Source: Mycosarcoma maydis (lineage: Eukaryota > Basidiomycota > Ustilaginomycetes > Ustilaginales). From it: a stretch of DNA of 64,000 nucleotides. Below the pieces are notes generated by a model. It had not been told where the DNA came from. It searched no databases and worked only from the letters and a program-made list of their open reading frames with translations. Numbering within the stretch: position 1 is the stretch's first letter; each line of letters starts with the position of its first letter. Shown here piece after piece: positions 40,134 to 48,860 of the stretch. The translations under genes and the position numbers were made by a program. Location of the stretch: assembly GCF_000328475.2 (NCBI RefSeq), contig NC_026486.1, positions 620,001-684,000 on the forward strand. The letters run 5' to 3'.

Positions 40134-43100
40134 ATGCCGTCGTCTCCGCATCCATACCGTGCTGCAGCACATCAGCTCCAACACCCTGAACATGCATCTT
40201 ACTCGCCATCGCCGCGCGCAGCTCCACTCTATGCCCCCGCAGCACGCTCCTCCCACGTCTATCGTAGCGCATCCAATGCGTCCAGCCCCGAAGCGTTTAG
40301 CGATCATGATCTGGCCAGGAAAGCCCCCAGCCCCTCCTCCGCCAAAGCATCCACATCTCGTCTATCCTCAGTTGCATACGATGCCGATCTACCGCGTCGT
40401 CCATCGCCCACGAAACGTCGCAAACCGTCGGATGATTTCCCCGCTGTCGCTCTCGCTCTCGCTTCTTCTGCCAACTCGCCCTCCAGCGCCACCAAGAATA
40501 CTTCCACCGACGCTTCAGACCCAAATGCGCCTGACTCGAAACCCTCAACTAGGGTTGCAAAGGCGTGCCATCCTTGCAGCACCAAGAAACGAAGATGCGA
40601 TGGCCGACAACCGGAATGCTCCGTCTGTCAGGTCTTGGGCACTCCTTGCACCTACAATCACACAGGCCTCAAACGAGGTCCCCCCAAAGGCTTCCGCTCG
40701 GGACCCAAAGAGTCGGCGAGAGCCAAGCTTGTGCGTACGCTCGAAACAACCATCCGCGATCTCGTCAATCACCTTGGCAAACGAGATGCAGGTGCCGAAA
40801 TCGTTCGTGTCTCAGGAGAGCGCGAGCTACCCATTGCTGAATTTCTGTCCACCGACGCAGAGTATGGAGAGGCAGCATCAGCTCACACACAGCCAAGATC
40901 GAGCACCGACATAGACAGGCGCGCGAGCTCGAGGATCAAGATCGAACATCTCACTTCAGATGCCACCACCAGTCGGTTCAACCCTTCTCGGGACTCGGAT
41001 GGTGGTGAGGACGATCCTGCCGCTGAGGCCGAAGAGGATGTGATTGGTGAAACGCGACAAGGCGAACTCGTCTACCGCGGATCGAGTTCTGGAATCGGCA
41101 TTTTGCAACGCCAGCATCGCGCCGAATCGCCCTCTGCGATGGGTCTATCCGCTAACCGCTCAGTAGCATCGAGCTCATCTGCACCGTTTCGGCCTCGATC
41201 TGGCGACAACCAGCTTTCGGCCGACGGTGCAGCACATGGAAAAGCGCCTGTCTTCTTGCCCAAATCGTCTCCGAGATCACCGAGACCTGTCGGAGACGTC
41301 GAGACGTTCAGCTCTCACGATCGCTCTCCTCGTGTCAGCAAAACTACCTGTAGAAAGGACGCCACCAGTTTGTATCCCGCAACTAGTCGCGATGGCTACG
41401 CCTCGACCAGTCATGTATCCAACGAGGATCCGATGGTTTCGGAAGAAGAGAATGATCGTCTGTTTCGGTACTACTGGCAAGGCTTTCACCCATTCTATCC
41501 GATCCTGTACAAGCCGTGGTTCAGCGGCTTTGCACGCGATGAGCTTCGGGAGATGCTTGAGCCAAGCCTTCTGTTTGCCATCTATGCGATCGCAGCATGC
41601 GTTGTCCCCGGAAATGCGCTTCAGAGCTCGGCGGACACATTGGGCGAATCGGCGCACAAGCTCAACCTGGAACGTGCACAACTCTTCTGCCAAGCAGCCG
41701 AAAGTCGTGTTCTTGCCAAACGACTGCGACCGGACATTGCATCCATCCAGACGTGCTGGCTGCTAAGCCTCTACTCGCATGGCACCGGTGATCTATCACG
41801 CGCATGGAATTTTCAAAACCTCGCCAGTTCCATGGCGGTCGACATGGGGTTGCACAGATGGCCTATCTACCGTCCCGAGATCGTGCAGGATCGTGTACAG
41901 CGCGAGACACGCATCCGCGTCATTTGGCACTGCTACATTGTAGATAAGCTGCTCTGCGCCGAGATGGGCCGTCCTGTAGGTCTGCGTGCTAAGGACATCG
42001 ACGTGCCGCTCCTATCGGAAACGGAAGAGGATGAGTTTGAGCTGTGGTCCGATCAGACCGAGATGCAGTCCACTGCACACCAAGTGGCAACCGCTGCGCC
42101 TTGGCGAAGGCTGCACGCTCCGTCATGCCTGAATTGGGGGGTGCACTTGTTCAAGATTGTCGAACGGATTCTGGACGAGGTTCACTCGCTGCGACGAAAA
42201 GCATTGCTTCGAAGGCAGGGAAAAGAGCAGGTGCTGGCCGAGCTCGACCGACAGCTGACCGAGTGGAAGCACAAACTGCCACCGCATCTGCATCTCGACG
42301 ACAGCACTCACGATGGGCCTTTCCCGAGCTTCTTTGCTCTCAACTTGTGGTACTACACGGCGCGACTGTTGCTTCATCGACCGTTCATCCCGCAGGAAGA
42401 AGGGCTAGCCATGTCCAAGGTGCTCGAAAACGACAGTCATCGACAAAGCACGCTCGCCGCCAACACCATCTGCGACTTGTTGGAAGCGTCGTCGCGAGAC
42501 ATTGTCGATCGACTCTCGACGGATCTGGGCTACTGTCTGTTTACCGCGGCAGTCATGTTTGTATTCAACGCGCGATTGCCGGAGCGCAAGATTGCGTCGG
42601 ACGCCAGGAGGAGGTACGGACTGTGCATGCAGTGGTTGAAAAAGTTGGCTGACACGTGGCCGGCTGCATCGGCGCATCGATTGCTGCTGGATGGGTTTGC
42701 TGTTGTAGGAGAAGACGCTTCGAAGCAAGGCGCAGATGCGCAGCGACGACGGCCAAGTATTGCAGCGCTGCAAGCGGCTAGTTCGGGCGCCGGCATGGCT
42801 ACCTCTTCGAAAGTATCGACTTGGATCGCCGAGACCGAAGGTGCGCTGCAAGAGTCTAGCGTGCACCCGAATCTGGGCATTGCATCGTCTCAAGATCGAA
42901 AGCCTCTGGCGACGACACCGTTGGGTCAGCAGGGTCAAGCCGGTCCGCAGAACAACTATAACAACATGCAGCTTTCGGCCAACAATTGGAACCAATTTGC
43001 CCCGGGCATCTTTGACGTCGAGTCCTTCTTTTGGAACGAGAATGCGGCCAACGCATCTGCTTTGATCGGGGTCAACTTGCCACAGCTGCCAGCGACAGGT

Positions 43101-43511
43101 GGCCAGGCGGCGGTACCACCGCAAGCGGGGCTGCAAGCTATCGCGTATGGTGGGTTCAACGGAGGCCTGCTGGATGGAGGCGGTGCAGGGGGATTTCCGA
43201 TGGCCAACACGATACAGTCTACACCCACATCGGCAACTGGAGGCGTACCGTACTCGATAGGCTACGCTGCGCCCCAATCAAGTATGGTACCAGACATGGA
43301 CTCTGCGCAGCAACAAAGCGCGCAGATGTCTGGTGTTGCTGTTGGAACCAACGTTGCAGTGGCTGCAGCCGCTCAGCCGGGCACACAAGCAGCGCGCACG
43401 CACGAGCAGCAAGCGGTCAACACTTCGCCGTTTAGCTTTCAGCCAACCAACCAAAGCTTCGGTGAATTCTGGAGCATGCTTGAGTTGCCGCCTGCTTTCC
43501 TGCAGCAGTAA
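40134..43511 (+). CDS. Zn2Cys6 fungal transcription factor
   Basis: A 1,125-residue regulator. The zinc cluster sits at about residues 145-173 with six cysteines (CHPCSTKKRRC, then C...CQVLGTPC), preceded by basic residues and followed by LKRGPPKGFRSG and a short leucine-containing linker (LVRTLETTIRDLVNHLG) that may dimerise. The fungal-specific middle homology domain spans about residues 430-760, beginning ENDRLFRYYWQGFHPFYPILYKPWF-like sequence and including LLSLYSHGTGDLSRAWNF and AVDMGLHRWP. The ends are Ser/Pro/Ala/Gln-rich, and residues about 920-1125 contain Asn/Gln/Gly tracts that could activate transcription. The RGPPKG stretch after the cluster occurs in several fungal regulators of sugar or nutrient use; no target can be named. 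Single exon; the ATG at 40134 is the first in this frame. Confidence 0.92.
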   Translation: MPSSPHPYRAAAHQLQHPEHASYSPSPRAAPLYAPAARSSHVYRSASNASSPEAFSDHDLARKAPSPSSAKASTSRLSSVAYDADLPRRPSPTKRRKPSDDFPAVALALASSANSPSSATKNTSTDASDPNAPDSKPSTRVAKACHPCSTKKRRCDGRQPECSVCQVLGTPCTYNHTGLKRGPPKGFRSGPKESARAKLVRTLETTIRDLVNHLGKRDAGAEIVRVSGERELPIAEFLSTDAEYGEAASAHTQPRSSTDIDRRASSRIKIEHLTSDATTSRFNPSRDSDGGEDDPAAEAEEDVIGETRQGELVYRGSSSGIGILQRQHRAESPSAMGLSANRSVASSSSAPFRPRSGDNQLSADGAAHGKAPVFLPKSSPRSPRPVGDVETFSSHDRSPRVSKTTCRKDATSLYPATSRDGYASTSHVSNEDPMVSEEENDRLFRYYWQGFHPFYPILYKPWFSGFARDELREMLEPSLLFAIYAIAACVVPGNALQSSADTLGESAHKLNLERAQLFCQAAESRVLAKRLRPDIASIQTCWLLSLYSHGTGDLSRAWNFQNLASSMAVDMGLHRWPIYRPEIVQDRVQRETRIRVIWHCYIVDKLLCAEMGRPVGLRAKDIDVPLLSETEEDEFELWSDQTEMQSTAHQVATAAPWRRLHAPSCLNWGVHLFKIVERILDEVHSLRRKALLRRQGKEQVLAELDRQLTEWKHKLPPHLHLDDSTHDGPFPSFFALNLWYYTARLLLHRPFIPQEEGLAMSKVLENDSHRQSTLAANTICDLLEASSRDIVDRLSTDLGYCLFTAAVMFVFNARLPERKIASDARRRYGLCMQWLKKLADTWPAASAHRLLLDGFAVVGEDASKQGADAQRRRPSIAALQAASSGAGMATSSKVSTWIAETEGALQESSVHPNLGIASSQDRKPLATTPLGQQGQAGPQNNYNNMQLSANNWNQFAPGIFDVESFFWNENAANASALIGVNLPQLPATGGQAAVPPQAGLQAIAYGGFNGGLLDGGGAGGFPMANTIQSTPTSATGGVPYSIGYAAPQSSMVPDMDSAQQQSAQMSGVAVGTNVAVAAAAQPGTQAARTHEQQAVNTSPFSFQPTNQSFGEFWSMLELPPAFLQQ

Positions 43512-43530
43512 AGTGAATGCCAACACAAGC

Positions 43531-43557
43531 AGAGCAAGCAGAGCAAGCAGAGCAAGC
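43531..43557. repeat. Nonamer repeat (AGAGCAAGC)x3
   Basis: Three perfect copies, starting 20 bases after the zinc-cluster gene stop. Confidence 0.95.
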
Positions 43558-43784
43558 GGGGCATTTGCGAACAAAGCGCGTGTGGCGTGTGCAGTCACGA
43601 GTCGTGAGTGTGAGTATGGCGTGAAAGAACGTTCCACAGCGGTGCTTGGCACCCAAGGAATCGAGACTTGTACACTTTGGTGGTCTAGAGAGATTTTGGG
43701 CTGTTCCATGCTTGTCGTCGATCCTGAGGATCGCCCCCAGGCGCGGCGCGGTCAAGTGCGTTGCATTCAAGAGGCTTGGCATGA

Positions 43785-43829
43785 AATCACGAATCACGCG
43801 ATTCACGATTCACGATTCACTCACGACTG
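43785..43829. repeat. Heptamer cluster, TTCACGA orientation
   Basis: AATCACGAATCACG followed by three ATTCACG-type units and ACTCACGACT. Confidence 0.9.
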
Positions 43830-44040
43830 CTAATATATTCGTGATTAATAATAAAAGTTTCTTATTTTTGACAGCTCATCAGTCGTTCGTTGTTAGACGT
43901 ATCTTGACAATTTGTCAGTTCATGCGGCGACTCACGACTCGAACATTCGTGATTCACGATTTTTATTCGTGTAGCTTAGTTTGGCGGTGTTTTGTTTTAT
44001 AATCACTTTGGTCGGATTCACATTTGGGACTTGCGACTCG

Positions 44041-44130
44041 GCAATCGTGAAAAATTCGTGATTCGTGAGTCGTTCTTTGTGAGTGGTGATGCGTAATTCG
44101 TGATTCAGGATTCACGATTGACTTGGCACC
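44041..44130. repeat. Loose heptamer cluster, both orientations
   Basis: Copies of AATCGTGA, ATTCGTGATTCGTGAGTCGT, and ATTCGTGATTCAGGATTCACGATT separated by short unrelated bases. Confidence 0.8.
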
Positions 44131-44847
44131 AGCGTGCACCTCGGCGTTCTAGGTAAACTAACGCTGCTCGCCTAGTGGTTCTGCGTTGAGACCGCATGGT
44201 CGAGCTGAGAAGCACAAGGTCGCATTCCCTCGCTTCTCCGTCCTATGCCATGCCATGCCATCCCTTTCCTTGCCATCCCGGCACTGCTGCTGCTGTCTTG
44301 ATGCTTTCGTGTTTGATCGTGTAGTGTCCGATTTGCTCACCACGCTGCAGGAATCTGCGAACGATCACCAGCCTGTGTTTCACAATCGACGCGTGCTCAG
44401 AGCTCGCGCTCGGCGATCATCAGTTACTGCTGACATGCATTGTAGAGGCCCAAGTGGTGCCGAGACCGCGTGATGCTTGGATCGGAACATGAATGCTGTC
44501 GATCATGTTGCGCACCTTGAATTTGTGTTTGCTTGGCACTATGCGCCTGGGCGGCTGCAACAGTGACAAGAACGTGCAAGACTGCCGCGCCCATCAACAT
44601 ACTCGCAAGCTAGACGTGCAACCAGCCCGATAGCCGTCTGTCTACGTCTGCTGTGTCGCTTACCTCGCATCCTTGGATGTGGTCTCGCTACTTGTGCACC
44701 GCCATGGTCATTCTCCATTCCCTGTCCTCCATTCCATCCTCGATTCCATTCGGCCTGTCGTTGGTATAGGTAGACGCTTATACATCTGGGTTGCTCGTGC
44801 TTCTAGATAGCAGGGCGGTACTCTTTGGCAATCTACCAGCTTGGACA

Positions 44848-46317
44848 ATGAGAGCGTCGACATCGACACTCGCCGTGGCGCTCGCCACGCTGCTCACCAC
44901 GCTCTCTGCGCTCTGCACGCGTGCGTCGGCGGATCGTGTATCTTTCGGTCATCTCAATCCACACCATCTTGCGGCTCGCGACGCGTCGACATTCACCGCG
45001 AAAGAGCAAGGTACGAATTTGGGTCTCCAGGACCACACGCAGCCCGACGTACCGTCCGGGTCTCGACTCACGTCGATCGACGTAGGCGACTCATCGCACA
45101 AGCTCGGCGTGTATTGGACGCGCAACCCGTCGAACCGGCATGCGAAACAGGCATTCGTCATGATCCACGGCCGCAACCGAAACGGCGCCGATTACTGGAA
45201 GACAATGAACGACATTCTCACTTCCGCCGTCTCGGCATCGTACCCGTCAGCGGATGCCAACGCAATCATTGTATCGCCTGTATTTTACTCGCAAAAACTC
45301 AACAAGGGCCAATACAAAACCCTCGAGTTGGCCTGGGACGACATCAATGCGTGGCAAGCGGGCGAGGCTGCTATCCACCCGCACGGCGCAAAGGAATCCA
45401 GCTTCGATGCATTGGATGCGTTGTTTGACGAGTTTTCCAACTTGACAAAGTACCCGAGCATGCAAGAGCTCGTCTTTGTCGGTCACGGAGGCGGTGCACA
45501 GCTGATCAACCGGTACGCCATCGTGGCAAAGGATATGTCGTCGAAAGAGCTCAATGTGCGTTTCGTCGTCGGAGACCCCTCATCCAGCGTCTACTTCACC
45601 CAAGACCGTCCCACCACCAACGCACACATCGCATCCAAGGCCGACTGTCCGCTGTACAACACGTGGCGGTATGGTTTCGACAACTTCACCGGAACCCTCA
45701 ACGGACTCAAGACGCCACAGGAGTATTTTGCACAAAACGTCAAGCGCGACGTGCGCTATATTGTAGGCTATGACGATACGGCGGAATCAGGAGACCAGTA
45801 CTGCATGGCAATCCTTCAAGGTGGGGTAGCGCGGCGCGATAGGAATCTGGCTTGGTGGAAGTACATCAACATGCTCGCCAGAACCGACGAGGACGTGAGC
45901 GGTCTTCCGGGCAACCTGACGCTCGAGACGCTGCCGGACTGGAGCAGTCTGAGCGGCCGAACGCTGGCGCATACATTGACGGTGATTCCAGGAGCCACGC
46001 ACAATGCGGACGAGGTGTTTGCAAGTCGTCAGGGAAGGACCGTCTTGTTCGCCAACAAGCAGGCCGATGTGATGAGCGGCTGGCGACCAAAAGGATACAG
46101 CAAGTCTCGCGTGTCCTCGATTTCCTTGTCGTCAGCATCCTTGTCGACCGCCAGCGTCTCACCCAGCCCAACTGGCTCAAGTGCGTCTAGCGCGATCGGC
46201 ACATCCAGCGCAATGAGCCAGCAGTCCACTTCTGCATCGCTCGTCATCTACAGCGCGCCTCCCTGGACACTCCAAGCTGCTGCGTGCTTCGCTATCGCCC
46301 TCGTCGTGCTTGCCTGA
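44848..46317 (+). CDS. Secreted, probably GPI-anchored alpha/beta-hydrolase-like protein without the nucleophile serine
   Basis: A 489-residue protein with a signal peptide (about 1-29, hydrophobic core then ASA-DR) and a C-terminal Ser/Thr-rich linker (about 425-470) plus a final hydrophobic tail (LQAAACFAIALVVLA), the layout of a GPI-anchored wall or membrane protein. The middle has an alpha/beta-hydrolase fold: FVMIHGRNRNG (oxyanion region), IIVSPVFYS, the nucleophile-elbow strand LVFVGHGGGAQ, GDPSSSVYF, and VIPGATHNADEVF with the catalytic histidine. At the elbow, where hydrolases have Ser (GHSxG), this protein has Gly (residue 214, codon GGA). Three or more N-glycosylation sites (NLTK, NFTG, NLTL). 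The start is the ATG at 44848; the frame begins 57 bases earlier at a TTG. The protein may be a non-catalytic binding protein, or use another residue. Confidence 0.8.
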   Translation: MRASTSTLAVALATLLTTLSALCTRASADRVSFGHLNPHHLAARDASTFTAKEQGTNLGLQDHTQPDVPSGSRLTSIDVGDSSHKLGVYWTRNPSNRHAKQAFVMIHGRNRNGADYWKTMNDILTSAVSASYPSADANAIIVSPVFYSQKLNKGQYKTLELAWDDINAWQAGEAAIHPHGAKESSFDALDALFDEFSNLTKYPSMQELVFVGHGGGAQLINRYAIVAKDMSSKELNVRFVVGDPSSSVYFTQDRPTTNAHIASKADCPLYNTWRYGFDNFTGTLNGLKTPQEYFAQNVKRDVRYIVGYDDTAESGDQYCMAILQGGVARRDRNLAWWKYINMLARTDEDVSGLPGNLTLETLPDWSSLSGRTLAHTLTVIPGATHNADEVFASRQGRTVLFANKQADVMSGWRPKGYSKSRVSSISLSSASLSTASVSPSPTGSSASSAIGTSSAMSQQSTSASLVIYSAPPWTLQAAACFAIALVVLA

Positions 46318-46778
46318 TCAAATCTCTGCACGAACCATACTATCCACAGCTTCACTACCAGCCAGCGCCTGTACACTATCTCTGTTCCTTCTCAACGCAT
46401 CCTCGTTCTTCCCCTCGGCAGTCTCACAGTCACCAATGTCGATCCGCTTCCTCCTGTGACATGGTTGAGTTGAGACACCATAAGCATCTGTCCGCCATGG
46501 CTTGGACACGCAACGACGGGCAATCCATCGCGAAACAATCATCAATTGTGAATCGTAAATAGGCTAGAGCAAGGAGAAAGATTGGAGCAAGGAGACAAGA
46601 ACAAGGTACAAATGGGCGGCAGCATTCCAGCAGCGCGACGGCCAGCGACGCGAATACTAGAGATGGCCAAATGGCAAACATGAGTAGAAGTCGAACCGGA
46701 ACAAGCGGATCGCCGCGGCGTGAGGCGGACCAAGAAACGGGTTAGAGAGGTTGTTGAGATGTCCGCGCATCGTCGACT
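46318..46778. other. Convergent spacer
   Basis: The 3' flanks of the hydrolase-like gene and the GMC gene. It holds one diverged heptamer cluster (about 46541-46558, ATTGTGAATCGTAAAT) and a GAGCAAGGAGA direct repeat (about 46565-46600). No gene seen. Confidence 0.5.
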
Positions 46779-48860
46779 CTACTCATCGTCGTCCTCGCCA
46801 TTACCATCCCAGTCGCACTCGTCGACCACCTCGACGGGACACGCCTTGATCAGGTCGGCGGCGATCTCGGCAATCGCATATGTCGCAGACATAAGATGGC
46901 TCGACAGCGAGATCGGAATTACACTGGCATCCACCACTCTAACGTTGCTAGTGCCGTACACCCTCAGCTCGCTGTCCACCACACCACCGTCGTCCTCATC
47001 CAGCATGCTGCACGTGGAACTTGGATGGTACTCGGTCTGAGCACTCGAAGCGACAAACTTGTCCACCTCGGCATCGCTCGTCACAGTTGCACCGGGAGTC
47101 ATCTCGTCCGCGACTACGCTACTCAGAGGAGCGGTCTGGCCGATCTTGCGTGCCAACTGCACTCCAGAACGCATCAGCTCGACGTCGGACTGGTGCGCCA
47201 GATAGTTGGGGTTGATAATAGGTTTTTCAAACGCGTCCTTCGAGGCAATCTCGACCCAACCGCGAGAGAAGGGCGCCTGCAAGGCGGTCTCGACCTGCAC
47301 CGTGGCACCGTTGCTGATACCCAACAGCATCTCGATCGCTCCCTTGGGCGTACCGGTAAAGCCATGCTCGCTCTGCGCGACCAGCAGATCTTCCAGCAAC
47401 AACTTGTACTGCTTCGCCCACCCACGACGTACTGCAGCCGGGACGTTGGTGGCCGACTTGATGTAGTCGATGCTAAACCTTTTGGCTCGAGCAACGAACT
47501 CGGCCATCTCGTCGCTCCCGTACATCTTCTCCAGAGTGACGTATGCCACAGAAGAGTCGACAAACGACGCTTGCTTGGTGAGGTTGGTCTCCGTCGGCAT
47601 CACCAGCCCTTGAGCCGGCGTAAAACTGACAGACGTCGCCAGATGGTCCTGCAGGTTCTGTCCGACTCCGGCAAGGTCCTTGACGACGGTCACGTTGTTC
47701 TTCTCGAGCAGCTCCTTGCGACCGAAACCGGAGAGTTGCAGGATTTGAGGCGAGCCAATGGCACCGGCACTTAAGATGACTTCGCGACGCGCAGTGACAA
47801 GGACGCGAGGAGACGTCGAGTTGGCAGCAAACTCGACACCCAGCGCTCGACGTTGACCATCCTCATCGAGATCCGTGTCCCAAATGATGCGTGTCACGGT
47901 TTGGTTCGGAAGAACGACCAGGTTCTTACGCTTGTTGGCGATTGGATCAATGTACGCGTTGCGCGAGAAGGAGCGTTGCCAGTGTTTGGCATCCATGGTA
48001 CAAGTGGCGATGAAAGCACCCTGATTCTCACCATCATAAGGGCTGTTGGCGTGCGAGAGGCCAATAGCTGCAAGCGTGGGCACCCAATTGGCAACAGGCT
48101 GGTAACTGACACCAGGATAGGTGATCGAGATGGGACCCTTGTCTCCGACAAACTCAGTCTGGTTGCGGATGCTCGAATCGAGTTGCTTGATCGTGTTGGG
48201 GCTGAAGTTGGTAGACTTCTTCATGGCATCTCTAAGACTGTGCCATCCCCAAGTTGCTTGATCGCCAGAAAGACGACCCCAAACTTGGTGTTCGCGCTTG
48301 CTAGCAGCGACATAGTACATGCCGTTGATGGCAGACGACCCACCGAGCACCTTACCGCGAGGCCAGCTGGCGGTACGTGGGTTGCCCGACGCATCCTGCA
48401 AGTTGGACTGGAGCACTGTGTTGTATTGCCAGTCGAGATCGCTGCCAACGGACGACTTGAAATACGCGTTGCCAGGCACAAGAAGCGCTTCGTCATTCGT
48501 GTAACCAGAGTGACCAGCCTCAATCACGGCAACCGTCACGTCCGGATCCTCGGACAGCCGACCTGCGAGAGCGAGACCAGCAGTGCCACCTCCAGCAATC
48601 ACATAGTCAAACACTTCATCGGTGACTTTGGTGTAAGACTTGGCGATCGCAGCACCTGGTTCGGAGCGTGCCTGGATGCGAGGTCGGTCGCCGAAAGCGT
48701 CGCGTGAGTAGACGGCAGCGTCGGACGGATTGGAGGGGTCGGCGTGCAAGTTTCTCGTGCGTCGATGATGACGCGCACGACCGTGCAAAGAGGGTTCCAG
48801 GGAAGCAGTGGAGAGAACTGGTAACGAGACCAAGAGGAGCGAGAAGAATGCGGTCTTCAT
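46779..48860 (-). CDS. Secreted GMC-family FAD oxidoreductase
   Basis: A 693-residue flavoprotein with an N-terminal signal peptide (MKTAFFSLLLVSLPVLSTAS) and a basic, pro-peptide-like region with HGRARHHRR. The FAD-binding motif is YVIAGGGTAGLALAGRL (about residues 85-101), followed by the ribose-binding Glu in VAVIEAG and the GMC signature WPRGKVLGGSSAINGM. The second signature, GAIGSPQILQLSG, is also present. The catalytic pair is probably H612 (TEYHPSSTCSM) and H655 (LSSHLMSATYAIAE), as in aryl-alcohol oxidases and glucose oxidases. Members oxidise alcohols or sugars and give hydrogen peroxide or reduce quinones; the substrate is not determinable here. The C-terminus is acidic (DWDGNGEDDDE). 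Single exon, ATG at 48860. Convergent with the secreted hydrolase-like gene. Confidence 0.93.
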   Translation of the reverse strand: MKTAFFSLLLVSLPVLSTASLEPSLHGRARHHRRTRNLHADPSNPSDAAVYSRDAFGDRPRIQARSEPGAAIAKSYTKVTDEVFDYVIAGGGTAGLALAGRLSEDPDVTVAVIEAGHSGYTNDEALLVPGNAYFKSSVGSDLDWQYNTVLQSNLQDASGNPRTASWPRGKVLGGSSAINGMYYVAASKREHQVWGRLSGDQATWGWHSLRDAMKKSTNFSPNTIKQLDSSIRNQTEFVGDKGPISITYPGVSYQPVANWVPTLAAIGLSHANSPYDGENQGAFIATCTMDAKHWQRSFSRNAYIDPIANKRKNLVVLPNQTVTRIIWDTDLDEDGQRRALGVEFAANSTSPRVLVTARREVILSAGAIGSPQILQLSGFGRKELLEKNNVTVVKDLAGVGQNLQDHLATSVSFTPAQGLVMPTETNLTKQASFVDSSVAYVTLEKMYGSDEMAEFVARAKRFSIDYIKSATNVPAAVRRGWAKQYKLLLEDLLVAQSEHGFTGTPKGAIEMLLGISNGATVQVETALQAPFSRGWVEIASKDAFEKPIINPNYLAHQSDVELMRSGVQLARKIGQTAPLSSVVADEMTPGATVTSDAEVDKFVASSAQTEYHPSSTCSMLDEDDGGVVDSELRVYGTSNVRVVDASVIPISLSSHLMSATYAIAEIAADLIKACPVEVVDECDWDGNGEDDDE

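Larger units (their letters stand above)
43512..44847. other. Intergenic region with nonamer and heptamer repeats
   Basis: Contains (AGAGCAAGC)x3 at 43531-43557, heptamer clusters at 43785-43829 and 44041-44130, an AT-rich piece (43830-44000), and a CT-rich leader before the next gene. No coding sequence recognised. Confidence 0.55.
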
